64,000 nucleotides of DNA. It comes from Hyphodiscus hymeniophilus (taxonomy: Eukaryota > Ascomycota > Leotiomycetes > Helotiales > Hyphodiscaceae). Where the stretch lies: the NCBI GenBank assembly GCA_016508695.1, contig VNKQ01000008.1, positions 806,001 to 870,000 on the forward strand, read 5' to 3'. The stretch's first letter is position 1, and each line of letters opens with the position of its first letter. The position numbers and the translations under genes are program-made. Shown piece by piece: positions 33,805-44,397 of the stretch. The notes beneath the pieces are model-generated. The model was given only the letters and a program-made list of their open reading frames with translations, ran no database searches and had not been told where the DNA came from.

Positions 33805-35181
33805 TCAAAACGCCCACTTCTTGCTATTTCCGTGAGAATCCTCAATCTCAACCTCAACCTTAGTACCCAAAGCCTCTTTGCCTTCCTTTATCATCGCCTT
33901 CAACTGCGCATCTAAACGCCTGATACTCTCATCCGCCTCTCGTTCTTCCTTTCGCTTCAATGCAGCCCATCTTTGTGCTTCTTTAGCTGCTGGACTATCC
34001 GGATTCATCATCTTCATACCAGTCATTGGATTTGCTCGTGGAATTTTGCTGCTACCTGGAGATCGTGGACTCGCGAATGATGCACCTGCGTTGCTCTGCA
34101 GGGCAGGTGATCCGGCATGAGAGACGCGGGACTGCAGCATAGGTCTTCGAGGTCCTATTGCACCACTCGCTCGCGAAGCTGGTCTACCGGCTACTGATTT
34201 TCTACCAACAGAGGAGGCTGTGGGCATGCTATATCGAGCGGGTCCTCTGGGTTGAGCTTTGGATGGTGTTGATGTATTTGCAGTGGGGGGAACGACTATC
34301 CAATTCTTTGCCAGCTCGTCTCCATTACCTGCGACTTGTCTCCTCTTCCCAGCTCGCGGAGGTGTAGCGTCCGGCGTTGCGCGATCCATATAATCGTGTA
34401 TGAAGTCCTCTTCGGGGAATCGTCCTGGTAAAGGTGTTGATTCTCTGTCCATCATACCATACGTGACACTCTTCTCTGCCTCCCAGAATGGGTCTTGTTC
34501 GATGGAAGGGTGTATGGTATCCGCCGTCGCGTCGATCGTATATCCGTTTCCACCACCGGCATGAAAGCCTTTGAATGCGCTCGTCTTGCAGAACTCCCAG
34601 ACCTTTCCAACTACCCCGCCAACTACGCCACCAACAACTTGTAAAGCCGATCGACTCCATTGCTCTCCTTGACCCATAAATTGCCTGGGATTCGCCCTCG
34701 ATCCTCCACTCTCTCTATCATACTCCAGCGGGGCAAAACTTTGGAATCTGCTCTCCTCCCCCAGCAAGCCTTGTAGCTTAGTATCATCGCTCAACTCCCT
34801 CCTATAACCCACATCAGAGAAGTATTCGCTCTCTGTAACATCTTCCGCCTTGCTCGCCGCCACTCCTGGTGTATCCAATCCTCCAGCAAGCACATATCTT
34901 GTATTTACCAGCGGCGCTGGTGATTCTGGGGCATCCCACTCATCATTCGCTGGTCGGAAATCGTAGTCGATTCGCGATCGTTTTCTACCTGCATTCGCGG
35001 GACTGAGGTCATCTATAGACATCGCTAGATTGTTCGAGGAGCGCGTGAGGTATTGCGACGATGATGCTGAGATAGAGTGTGTTCGTCCTGGCGGAGGCTG
35101 AAAGATCTGGGATTTTGCGCCTCTTGATGGTCTAGGAACCTCTACGGCATCACGATGAGACATATTGAATGCACGGGGCAT
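33805..35181 (-). CDS. Conserved-looking protein with glycine-zipper segment and C-terminal coiled coil
   Basis: Intronless frame of 458 aa from ATG 35181 (MPRAFNMSHRDAVEVPRP); the ATG at 35202 and the upstream extension to 35397 are less likely starts. It is mostly disordered and Ser/Pro/Arg-rich. A basic KRSRIDYDF lies near residue 65. Around residue 180 is a compact block, 'ALQVVGGVVGGVVGKVWEFC' then 'KTSAFKGFHAGGGNGYTID'; its GxxxG-like spacing could insert in or lie on a membrane. Further on are 'PEEDFIHDYMDRATPDATPP', 'NWIVVPPTANTSTPSKAQPR' and a helical end, 'KEEREADESIRRLDAQLKAM'. I do not recognise the family. A nuclear location is likely from the basic motifs. Confidence 0.65.
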   Translation of the reverse strand: MPRAFNMSHRDAVEVPRPSRGAKSQIFQPPPGRTHSISASSSQYLTRSSNNLAMSIDDLSPANAGRKRSRIDYDFRPANDEWDAPESPAPLVNTRYVLAGGLDTPGVAASKAEDVTESEYFSDVGYRRELSDDTKLQGLLGEESRFQSFAPLEYDRESGGSRANPRQFMGQGEQWSRSALQVVGGVVGGVVGKVWEFCKTSAFKGFHAGGGNGYTIDATADTIHPSIEQDPFWEAEKSVTYGMMDRESTPLPGRFPEEDFIHDYMDRATPDATPPRAGKRRQVAGNGDELAKNWIVVPPTANTSTPSKAQPRGPARYSMPTASSVGRKSVAGRPASRASGAIGPRRPMLQSRVSHAGSPALQSNAGASFASPRSPGSSKIPRANPMTGMKMMNPDSPAAKEAQRWAALKRKEEREADESIRRLDAQLKAMIKEGKEALGTKVEVEIEDSHGNSKKWAF

Positions 35182-35839
35182 TATGGTATGTGGGCTTAGC
35201 TGTGTCATCAACGGAGGGACCGCAGATTCCTCATGGAGATGGGGGCGCGGGGAATAGGTCGTGGTGTGACAAGCCTTTCGGAAGGTCCAGTGGCCGAGGC
35301 TGAAGACAAGGCTCAAAACATACAGGTACAATCGATAATTAAATGCAGCAGGCAAAGCTCCGATATTTCGACAGCTGCTCCTAAGGGTATAACTCAACGA
35401 TCTATGATCTTCCAGTCAATAAATTTAGAAATATCAGGGCCCAACTTTGATCTCTTTTCCAAGAAGATTTGATTCGTTGCTGTAGTGATTGATCGGGACT
35501 AAAAGTTCTACCGAATTTAATCCGATACAAGTACACAATCCCCGAATAGTGGAACCGATGAATATTATGAACAGGTTTCTACAACTATCCAGACAATGCC
35601 TTCTATGAACATATATCTAGTGCACTAAGCGCTCTGTCTACCAGAACGCCAGAGATATCATCCGCTAGACGACACCCCGCCAAAAAGCTCGCAATGCAAC
35701 AATATCCAACCTCGACGCATACCCACATCATCAATTCACTCATGCGTGGCCATTGCTATTTGTAAAATCATTGTCGTGAGCACTAAGGGAGAACTCGGAA
35801 TCAGTATCATTTCTTGCAGATCGTGTGAAGAGGAATAAC
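35182..35839. other. Intergenic region, no gene seen
   Basis: This 658-base spacer carries the promoter of the 33.8-35.2 kb gene and the 3' end of the HD-domain gene. The antisense frame at 35233-35472 is a shadow of the extended upstream frame. No separate feature is visible. Confidence 0.4.
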
Positions 35840-36761
35840 TCACTTCTCTTTTCCACCGCCGTAGTATTCAAGCTTCTGCTTCAAACTCAAATCAACGGGA
35901 GGTCTCTTCTCGTCATACGAAGAATGGTCCTTTGCACCCCAAAACTCCTCTCTTTCTTTCAAAACCTCATCACCCCAAGCCTTAACCTCCGGTAGCTCAA
36001 TACGTGAACTGACCCAGCTAAACTCTCCCAAATCCAACTGATGCTCATGCGACCGCTCATACTCCACCATCTGCAGAATTAACTCCAACTTATCGACATC
36101 ATGCACGAATTTGCTCTCCAGCGTTTCGGAATCTTCATATTCTTGCCAGATCGCGCGGAGCTCTTGACCTGTGATGCCACCGTTGACACGACCAAGCAGA
36201 GAGTTTGTGAAGTAGTCCATGGTGGTAGCTTCGCGGCGGTTTTTCTCGTGCTTGGGGACACCATCGACAGGAGTGATATCTCCAACCAAAGCTTCTGCCA
36301 TGTCATGGACAAGAGCCATTTTGGAGCAGTGTGGGATATTGATGCGGGAGGTAAGAGAGGGAGGCGCGAACATGGTGATCAGAGACATTCGGTACATGTG
36401 GTCGGAGATCGATTCACCCCTACATGTAGCTTATTAGTAGGTTGGGATTGGCGCGGAAAGGATAGAGAGCGTACTTGTCAATACCAAAACGACGCCATCC
36501 TTCACGCTTTGTGGTCTTCAGCCGCTCGAGCATGTGGAAGAATGGGATGGGTGACTCTGAGTTTGCTTGCGGGGCTCCTCCAGAAATCGTTGCGACAACT
36601 TCCTCAACGTTCCATGTTGGCTTTGCTTCTGCGGCTTTGTAAATACCTGCAGCTTCATATGGTCAGCCAAATCTAGACATGTTTCGCAGAATGGAGCAAG
36701 TACAGAGAACGTTGCGGAGATTCGACTCACTGGCAACGGTGTTGGTTCCGTTCGCGCTCAT
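35840..36761 (-). CDS. HD-domain 5'-deoxynucleotidase-like protein (YGK1/YBR242W/HDDC2 family)
   Basis: Metal-dependent phosphohydrolase expected to act on deoxynucleoside monophosphates, as shown for the HDDC2/YfbR group. It has 260 aa in exons 36761-36731, 36646-36475 and 36419-35840, with GTGAGT/GTACGC donors. The first exon codes only MSANGTNTVA. Motifs are 'ESPIPFFHMLERLKTTKREG', 'GWRRFGI', then the HD metal site: His in ESISDHMYRMSL, HD in 'MALVHDMAEALVGDITP' and Asp in 'FVHDVDKLELILQMVEYE'. The C-terminal tail is charged (YYGGGKEK). Length and motif spacing match the family. Cytosolic or nuclear; no targeting signal. Confidence 0.9.
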
Positions 36762-38408
36762 TGTGAAGCTGAGGCTCTGAGATTGAGTACTTGTGTACAG
36801 TTGTTGCTTTAGTACTTGAAAATGATGAAGGATGATTTCGTGAATTGCAAGGGCGGCTTAATGACTGACTGAGAAAGACTCAGGAGTTGTTGTTGATCAT
36901 GAGTTTGCGAAGCCTCGTGGTTTGTTTTTGTTTGGCAGTTTTTGGCGGTGAGGCACTATCGGGCACTATCGCAGACCCCTGTAAGCCCGTCCGCTTGGCT
37001 GCAGTAGAGCCGCTGACGCGCTTTTCTATTTTAATGATACTGTACAGTAAGATACCTAGGTAGGCAAGGAAGATACGAAATACCAAAATCTCCTAAATTC
37101 ACTCCTCCTTTGCACTTTGGAAAACTCTTTCCGAATCTTTCAGAGACTTGTATCATATCTTATCCTCGCAGTCTTCTTTAAAGCTCTTGCCATTCGAGTT
37201 TGCTACCGGGGCGTCTCTAAAGTTTTCCTCGTCCCACTGAATAAACATAGCCTTTGCGGATTTGTGATGGTTTCCATTTTAGCTCAAGAGTGGAGCCGGT
37301 GCTTTGACAAGGCGCTCAGTGGAAACATACACATGGTGTGCCGCCTTTCGCAATTTAGATTCGGTGCTGTTTCCTCCTGTTTTTTACTTATTACGACACT
37401 TGATCTGTTTTTTCCTGCATGGGGGCCATCAAGAATGGGCAATTCCCGAAAGAGATTACAATTGCATCTTATATTATCACGTCGAGCTTGTGCTTGAATC
37501 ATGTGTTGTTGTTTGTTGAATCGTTTGATGGTAGCTATTCTGGTCTGGATCTCATCTATACGGTGCCGAGTGTAGTTGTTGTAACACGCAAGATAGGACG
37601 ATTAATCTCAGAGCAATTGATCAGGGTCCACTAAAAGGTATTTGGGACGAGAATTTATGATATATCTGCAGAGGCAGATTGATATGGTAAAGCCTACCAA
37701 CGTCATCCTTGGATCGTGCCTGCAATCTGCAAGAATGGAGTTGTCTACGTACTGTACAGTACTCATTTTCACCTTAATTTCCTCGCCAAGGGGCTTTTTC
37801 TCTCAGCAATAAGCTTTTGCTGGTATTTGTATGGATATGGGAAAACACCCTCCGTATATCCGTATGCAGGAACTGGAACGTTATTTTCCCTTCCTCTCTC
37901 ATTTGTAATGTTTTCTCTAACAGGATCTTTCGAATCATCCAGAGTTGTTAATTCTCAAATCTTGTTACTCCGTTTTGTATGTCGCAATCTTAGCCCCCGG
38001 ATCATTATCAACTTTGAAGGTCTTGATTGATTCCTAGCTCTACCCTAACATAAAATAGTATGGTTTTTGGCTCAGTAAAAGGTACTCGAGAAGGCCCCAT
38101 TATTGTTTAGGACCTCCCTCCCCTGTTAAATGGGGAATCACCCAGGTCGCAAGCAAAGTTGTGGCAGGATTAAACTTTAGCATTGTGGAGTCAATACAGA
38201 AAGTACTTCTTACAGAGTGAAGGTCAACCTTGTGAGCCAAGCCCAAGCCTCGCTACATTTTTGTTTCCGTTAATATGTTGTGAATAATCTGGTCTTCTAT
38301 TACTCGATACAAATTCTTGATTTTATAAGATTTCCTCTTCTCAAACAACCTTTTAAATACATGTAAGAATACTAATAACATTCATCTCTTATTTTCGGAT
38401 GCAGCCTG
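36762..38408. other. Gene-free AT-rich stretch
   Basis: About 1.65 kb between the HD-domain gene and the lactonase-like gene. Several plus frames of 60-126 codons (37117-38030) are Phe/Leu/Cys-rich, as expected from AT-rich non-coding DNA, and carry no motif or splice structure. I call no gene here. Confidence 0.5.
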
Positions 38409-39470
38409 CTAGTGAATACCATCACTCTTCAGAAGGTTAGGTAGATTGATTGCCAGTATCTTCCCTCCTACAACATCTGTTCCTGGTACACGGCCGGCGA
38501 GGCCACCATTGGTGGTCACATACAAAATTGATTCATCGAAAGGGAGAATACCAAACTGTGCAGCTGTGGCTCCTTCGACAATGGTATTATTCACATTTCC
38601 CACCAGGACGTTTACTTTGCCAGCTGGCGTAACTCGCTCCAGAGCGTCACTTGGATCCTGTGCGATATACGCATTCCCCGACTTGTCGAAAGCAAAGTCA
38701 TCACTTACGCCAGTCTCGGCGATAAGTGTATAAGGCCCGATAGCATTGCCACACAAGTCAATAGCCACTTTAGCGAACAGTCCCTGGAAGGAGTTGGTAA
38801 AATAGAGAAAGCCGTCTCGGGTGTGTACGCCGTTGATGCCAAGTTGAATTTGTCCAGGAACAACCTTCATCAAAGGGCTATCAAGGACAATGGAGTATTC
38901 GGCCGTATCGAGGTTCAGTTTCCAAACGACACCAAGCACTGAATCTGCAATAAGAGCGTCTCTGCTCCCTTCGTTAATCAAGGTGATGCCGTTCAAGAAA
39001 TCTGCTTCAGGTATATCTGTGATCTTGGATACGACAGCAGGCTTTGTGACATGACCGTTGGAATCTGACTTGAAGCCCCTCATGTCGACCTTCCACACGG
39101 AATACGATCCATTGACTGTGAGAAACGTGGCGATGGTCCAGTTTCCCACCACCACGGCAAAGACATCCTGTTCGTATTCGACGATGCCAAGTGCTCCCGT
39201 TGCGTTCGGAAACGTATGAACAAGTGCTGGCGTCTTAGGCTGGCGAGGATTGACTTGGTAGACTTGTGGTGCGCTCAGAAGCGTGACAAGAAGGTCGCCA
39301 TTCGATCGGACAGCGAGGTTCTCGGCCCAAGTGTTGTTTGGAAATTGCCATAAAGTTTGAATGGAGTTGCTGGAAGGAGGAGCAACGGTTGAAGGCAGCG
39401 CTTTAGCAGCGTCTAGGAAAAGACACTCAGCAGCAAAGGCCGCGTACAAGAAACTTTTTAGAGTGAACAT
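38409..39470 (-). CDS. Secreted six-bladed beta-propeller protein, SMP-30/gluconolactonase-like
   Basis: Predicted extracellular hydrolase-like protein of 353 aa without introns. I chose ATG 39470 because it begins a good signal peptide (MFTLKSFLYAAFAAECLFLD, cleavage near AKA-LPS); the frame itself stays open 22 codons further upstream. Repeated propeller-type motifs are seen: 'NLAVRSNGDLLVTLLSAPQV', 'GIVEYEQDVFAVVVGNWTIA', 'FLNGITLINEGSRDALIADS', 'GINGVHTRDGFLYFTNS', 'DDFAFDKSGNAYIAQDPSD' and 'LYVTTNGGLAGRVPGTDVV'. Such fungal proteins resemble SMP-30/strictosidine-synthase-like lactonases, but the substrate cannot be read from sequence. Several N-glycosylation sequons support secretion. 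Confidence 0.85.
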   Translation of the reverse strand: MFTLKSFLYAAFAAECLFLDAAKALPSTVAPPSSNSIQTLWQFPNNTWAENLAVRSNGDLLVTLLSAPQVYQVNPRQPKTPALVHTFPNATGALGIVEYEQDVFAVVVGNWTIATFLTVNGSYSVWKVDMRGFKSDSNGHVTKPAVVSKITDIPEADFLNGITLINEGSRDALIADSVLGVVWKLNLDTAEYSIVLDSPLMKVVPGQIQLGINGVHTRDGFLYFTNSFQGLFAKVAIDLCGNAIGPYTLIAETGVSDDFAFDKSGNAYIAQDPSDALERVTPAGKVNVLVGNVNNTIVEGATAAQFGILPFDESILYVTTNGGLAGRVPGTDVVGGKILAINLPNLLKSDGIH

Positions 39471-40017
39471 CGCGAGCTTGGGCGAGAGGCTGAAGTAAGG
39501 TATGTGCTTGATTTCTAGAAGATGGTCTGCAGACAAAGCTTATATATTCCTATTCGCCACATCCGATTACTATCCCTGTACCAGATGATCTGGAATCCCC
39601 AGATGTAATACTGTCGGTACCAGGGTGACACTGGAGAAGTCCTGGTGGTCGTACTAAGTAGCTGACATAACATGAGTTTGTGACAAAGCTTATAGTCTTG
39701 GCAGATGGCATGCCAAGACCTTCCAGGTTTATTGCTTGCTAAGAAGTTTCAACCGTGCATCGTTTATACCCACCCTTCGTGACATTGCGGTGGATCAAAG
39801 ATGGTCTGAGCATTGAAAAATTTCTCGCCGTCTCGCCGACTTCGCCGAAAGCTGCTAATACTGTGAGGTTGTAAAAGACGAAAGTACAGGTATACAGGCA
39901 TAAGTTATGTCTAGCTTATAGTACAGGGTACCCTTACTACTCTCTTGCTGTTTGATCAAGCCAACCAAACAGGGGCTTATCCACGGAGGTGTTTACAGAG
40001 GTGTTTAAAGAGTTAAT
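39471..40017. other. Accessory intergenic DNA with a stray repeat copy
   Basis: No gene. At about 39817-39890 lies a diverged copy of the unit that forms the array at 40412-40800 (shared CTCGCCGACTTCGCCG core, then GTGAGGTTGTAAAAGACGA). The upstream part is the promoter side of the propeller gene. Confidence 0.5.
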
Positions 40018-40227
40018 GCAGATTTGAACCTAATCGAACACGTATAGGCTTAAGTAAAGGATTATATTGGGTCTAACTTTCAAGAAAAGCTCTCTAATTA
40101 CGAATTCATCGACGCAATTATAGAGGCTTACAATGCGGTTCCAACTGGGTTTTTGTAAAGCTTAATCGAGAGTATAGAGGGTAGGGTTGCGTGGGTGCCT
40201 GGGAATAGAGGTGGACACTTAAGATGG
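40018..40227 (+). mobile_element. Degenerate Tc1/mariner-type transposase C-terminus (relic)
   Basis: One frame shows the conserved end of a Tc1/mariner-superfamily DDE transposase: 'ADLNLIEHV', 'VKDYIGSNFQEKLSNYE', 'FIDAIIEAYNAVPTGFL', 'SLIESIEGRVAWVPGNRGGH'. It is interrupted by three stops at positions where this family has Trp or Gln/Lys: two right after EHV and one after TGFL. All three can arise by C-to-T or G-to-A change, as expected from repeat-induced point mutation. The N-terminal and central catalytic parts are not recognisable, so this is an inactive remnant. No terminal inverted repeats were identified. Confidence 0.72.
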
Positions 40228-40411
40228 AAGTTTTACTACTATATTTCCTTGTTTTTTTGTATCCAAAATACGCTGGCGTAGCTTAAAATGGCATGAAAAT
40301 TAACCTAATAAGTACCTCATGCGTCGATCATATTGGATCGCACTAGACGTAACTTAAGCCTCTATACCTGTAAGTTGTAACAACGAAATTAATCGTATAT
40401 CAGATAAAATT

Positions 40412-40800
40412 AAGATTCAAGCAACTTCTCGCCGAGTTCGCCGGCGGCTCCCACCATGAAGTCGCAAACGACGATAATAACAAAGCAAACAATTGTGGAT
40501 CTGGAAATCTAAGATTCAAGCAAGTTCCCGCTGACTTCGCGGGCGACTCCCGCCCCATGAGGTTGTAGATGACGATAGGTTGTTGCAAAAGGAACTAATC
40601 GTAGATTGGAAAAATCGAAAAGTCGAGCAATTTCCCGCCGACTTCGCCTGCCGGCTCCCATCATGAGGTCGTAGAAGACGTTAGTAACAAAGAAAGTAAT
40701 CGTAGATTAAAAATATCGCAAACTCAAGCAATATCCGGCCTCGGCGGCGGCTCCCACCATGAGGTCGATAATGAGGATATGCTCCACCTTAGTAAGTATG
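40412..40800. repeat. Four imperfect ~100-base tandem repeats
   Basis: Units begin near 40412, 40511, 40617 and 40717. Each has AAGATTCAAGCAA-like sequence, a GC-rich core (CCCGCCGACTTCGCCGGCGG), CTCCCACCATGAGGTCGTAG, then an AT-rich tail such as AACTAATCGTAGATT. Spacing is about 99-106 bases. Copies differ at many positions. A fifth, diverged copy lies at about 39817-39890. The array ends about 105 bases before the start of the alpha/beta-hydrolase gene. Confidence 0.8.
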
Positions 40801-40904
40801 CAGGGAGGTACAGGTCCTCAATTATAGTCGTATATAATGACAGCTGCGAAATTTGAAATGAACACTCTTCACACAACACATTCTCTCTCGCTCTCTTCAT
40901 CAAC

Positions 40905-42180
40905 ATGTATCCTTCTCTCGTTGCTCTCGGATTTGCTGTGATTGTGTCTGCTCTCCCAGCACCAGCCGAAGCGGCCTGCAGAGAGGTCCAGATTCCCATT
41001 ACTGTTTCTGTGCCGCGCTTTATAATAAACGCCACAGTCGATAATGACTGGGATGCGTCTCAACTGACACTCAATCTCACGAGTCGAGACTCCGGTACTC
41101 CTACGGATCCTCTGCCACTTAATGGCTCCACGTCAAAGCCGGTAAAAAGCACCTATACTGTAGGAGCAACACTTTGTGGAAGCGGAGGCCCCACACTAGT
41201 GCTTACTCATGGGATCATTGAGTCTAAGAAGTACATAATACCCCCAGCCATGATTGGCCGTCCGGTGTTATGTCGCTGACGGTTATTTGTAGATACTGGA
41301 ATCCAGACTTCATAGGCAATGAGCCATACAACTTCATCAACGCAGCTTTAGCGGCCGGGTACTCTGTACTGAGCTACGATCGTATCGGCGTTGGATCCTC
41401 CTCAGTGTATGTGGCTACATCAAATAACCTGGTGGTATAGATGTCAGCTAATACGTTCTGTCCACAGGGTTAACTCACTCGTTGACGCCCAATTCCAAGT
41501 AGAGGCGGCTGTGCTTAACGCCCTTGTTGCATATGCTCGAACCTCTGCTCACGCCAGCAAGATCGCCCTCATCGGCCACAGCTATGGTTCATACATTTCA
41601 GCAGCATCGGCCAGCGAAACGAAGGTAGATGCTGTCGTGCTCACAGGCTTCAGTGGCGGATTTGACTATTTCGGCCCGTTCCTGGCAGGCGCTAGCCTCC
41701 GCGTGGCGCAATTACAGAATCCAGGGCGCTGGGGCAACCTCGACACGGGATATCTCACGTCCGCGGATGTCTACGCCATGGCCTATGTGTATTTCGCAAA
41801 GCCGCACTTCGAGCCCGCCGTCGCTGAATGGACCTACCGTGTCGCCAGTGAGCCTTTCGCCCTGGGCGAGCTGCCGTCATTGCTCGCTACCACCATTCAG
41901 TATGCGAACATCAAGGCGCCCGTGATGATCTTACAAGGCCAGTACGATGTATCTGCGTGCGGCGGCGACTGTGTTGGTCTTCTCCAGGCAGCCAAGGCCC
42001 TGTTCACTGGTGCGAAGGTGGTTGAGACTGTAGACAATCTGCCTGCAGGGTGAGTACTCTCTTCCTCTTCATGCTCAGGCCTTACACTAATATAATGCTA
42101 GTCACGACCTTAATTTGCACAAGGTGGCTCCGCAGGCCTTCCAGATGCTATTTACCTTCTTGAAGACTCAAGGGGTATAA
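40905..42180 (+). CDS. Secreted alpha/beta-hydrolase (esterase-like)
   Basis: Predicted secreted serine hydrolase of 366 aa in four exons: 40905-41230, 41293-41406, 41468-42049 and 42102-42180. The signal peptide is about residues 1-23 (MYPSLVALGFAVIVSALPAP). The fold signatures are 'GGPTLVLTHGIIESKKYW' (oxyanion strand and His-Gly), 'AAGYSVLSYDRIGVGSS', the nucleophile elbow GHSYGS, the probable acid Asp in 'MILQGQYDVSACGGDC', and the catalytic His in GHDLN created by the last splice. Substrate is unknown; relatives are fungal extracellular esterase or lactone hydrolase candidates. It sits between a repeat array and non-coding DNA, with other secreted hydrolases nearby. Confidence 0.85.
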
Positions 42181-43386
42181 TCACGAGACGTTAACCATTA
42201 AATTAGAACTCTTTATTTTCTACACTCCTTGGTTGTAAATACTTGCATTCCTACATAATTTCTATCCACCTGAATATCCAATTTTGAGGCACCTCCACAA
42301 TATTATTCTTCTTCTTCTTTTTGTGTAGTAATACTATGTTTTCTGTGCGGAGTAGTCTGTGCATATATCCCTTATCTCTATCAGTACCATTACTGTTGGT
42401 GCAACATACGCCTTACCTCAACCTTTAGTAGAACCTACAAACCGGTCTTATGTTGTCACTCCAAGGCGTACAAGCTGTATCACCATCTTAGGTGAAGGTG
42501 GGTAATGTCCGCTGTTGCCGCCGTCCGAAGACTGCTGCTACCGAAGACTGGATATCAGTTCTCACACGGGACCTAATCCTCAAGCAATTTGTACCCAGAA
42601 AGGTTCCGTTAAAGTTTAATGCCATCCCGACAGCAGTAGGAGAGAAAACATCACCCATGTTTCTGCTGGATTAGCAGCATATAGTCGCACCAGGACCAAT
42701 AGGACGTCGATGCTTTTCCTATAGCGCTACTAGTGATGAGAACTCGAGCCAACTAGCCAACTTCGGAACGAACCTCGAGATTTTTGATGGAATAGTGCGC
42801 GTATTATGGGGAGCATTTGAGTTTACCTTGCAAGTCGCTAGCTATCCTTTCAACGTTCGGTAAGTCTTATGATTTACTTCGCAATTAGTAAAGGGTTTTC
42901 GTCGAATTCACACGTTCACGAGGACTCCCAAAAAGGTCTAGTGGCTGGGAGATGTCAGCAATCACGTAATCCTTGAATAGCCGATCATCTGGATGCTCGT
43001 TTGACATGGATCCCTAATCGCAATTCGCAGATAACTTCAGGAAGGAATCATAATCGTCCACAAAAGTATCGTATACACAGGGTCTTCTACTGTCAAACTC
43101 TAGCTTTACTTTTCCGATATTAGAGCTCGTCAATTGATCTTATACTATCGATCGTCTCCGGGAACTCGACTACCAAAGCGTTGTTGAGCTGACTGCTTGA
43201 AGTGGAATTAATTGGAATTGGAGACCATCACGTCAGACAGTGCAGTAAGCCGTCATCGAAGCAGAGCTCTTCAAGGAGGGCATACTAACCTGGAAATGCA
43301 ACAGTTCATGCCCTTAATCCTGTCTGCCATCTAAGAGACCAGCCACAAGCATACGCCCTCGGGATTGACTTGGTTGACTCTATACA
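42181..43386. other. Gene-poor stretch with possible gene debris
   Basis: No complete gene. Between about 42385 and 42860, short protein-like patches lie in different frames ('GATYALPQPLVEPTNRSYVV'; 'VAPGPIGRRCFSYSA'; 'LEIFDGIVRVLWGAFEF'), the last ending at a good GTAAGT donor near 42859. This might be a decayed gene, but the family is not recognised. Confidence 0.3.
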
Positions 43387-44397
43387 ATGGCGAGCGGATG
43401 CACTGGGATCGGAGCATTGCCCAATGAGGTCAAGAGATCTTTGCACCACTTCAGGCGTGTACGACTGATTATTCCAGATCCTAATCACCATACTCTCCTC
43501 ATTTTCGACCAGCAATCTCCTCCCCATAGTTCTCACCTCGCACCGGATACATGACCTTGTCCTCCGAATTCTTCACCACCGTCTCACAGAAGCCGCATCT
43601 CTGAAAGACCACAAGTTGATCCTGGATTGCTTCCACCCATCCATCAAACTCTCAACGCCCTATCTCTTCTGCGATTACATAGGTACAGATGGTCTCAGCG
43701 ACGATGTTGAAGGCGAAGGAATTGTATATGACGGCATTGAGAAGACTGGCAGACTTGGCAAGCTTGCGGGACTGTACTCGCACTTCCGACCTCTACATCC
43801 CGAAGAGGATCGCACACCGCTTCGTCCTCACCCTGTAGGTGGATGGGCCCCTGGCCCTTCGAATAGTCCGATTGAGCGTGAAGCGGAGTTTGTGTGCCAG
43901 AATATACACTTAGAGTCGCACGAGCTTTTCTCGCAACTGGTTGTAATCACCAATCTGGTCAAGGTCGGGCCGAAAAGAGGTTTGTACAAAAGTCTTGTCA
44001 GGATTGGTGAAGGCATCATAAGGATCTTCCGGCCCTGGCTTTCTGAACGCGCAAGCGCGTTTGAGCTGAAGGGTTGCTCTATTCAAACAGAGGACAAGGA
44101 GCGCGAAAACAGACTCCAGTGGGCAGACACTAGCAAACACGTCGGTGTGCGCATCAAAGTCGCAGAGAGGCTGGATATCAATGCACCTGCCTTGGTGCGC
44201 CGTGATGAGGACCCACCCGTCTCATACACATTACAATATGAGGGTAAACCTTCCGTCGCAATGCTCTGCACGTCTTACTGATCATTGCAGAACTTGTGAT
44301 AAGGACAACACAACTGCTCCTTATGGTAGAGCAGTCGTTGGATCAAGAAGTCCGCAACTCAGGTAAGGCAATAGTGATTGGAGCGTGGGACCGATAA
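43387..44397 (+). CDS. F-box domain protein
   Basis: Probable substrate adaptor of an SCF ubiquitin ligase, 304 aa. Exons are 43387-43428, 43478-44243 and 44291-44397. The F-box appears only after removing the first intron (GTCAAG..CCAG): 'ALPNEILITILSSFSTSNLL' then 'PIVLTSHRIHDLVLRIL'. The rest is 'LILDCFHPSIKLSTPYLFCD', 'LAGLYSHFRPLHPEEDR', 'VGGWAPGPSNSPIEREAEFV', 'NIHLESHELFSQLVVITNLV', 'SLVRIGEGIIRIFRPWLSE' and, after intron 2, 'TTQLLLMVEQSLDQEVRN' and VIGAWDR. I believe this C-terminal part recurs in an uncharacterised fungal family. The GTCAAG donor is unusual but gives exactly the right frame. The target protein is unknown. Confidence 0.72.

Noticed and set aside
37117..38030. Three plus-strand frames of 60-126 codons
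   Set aside because: Rich in Phe, Leu and Cys, overlapping in different phases, no motif and no splice continuation; typical of AT-rich non-coding DNA.
40412..40800. CRISPR array or promoter operator array
   Set aside because: The ~100-base units are contiguous and diverged rather than constant repeats with unique spacers; no factor binding site can be named.
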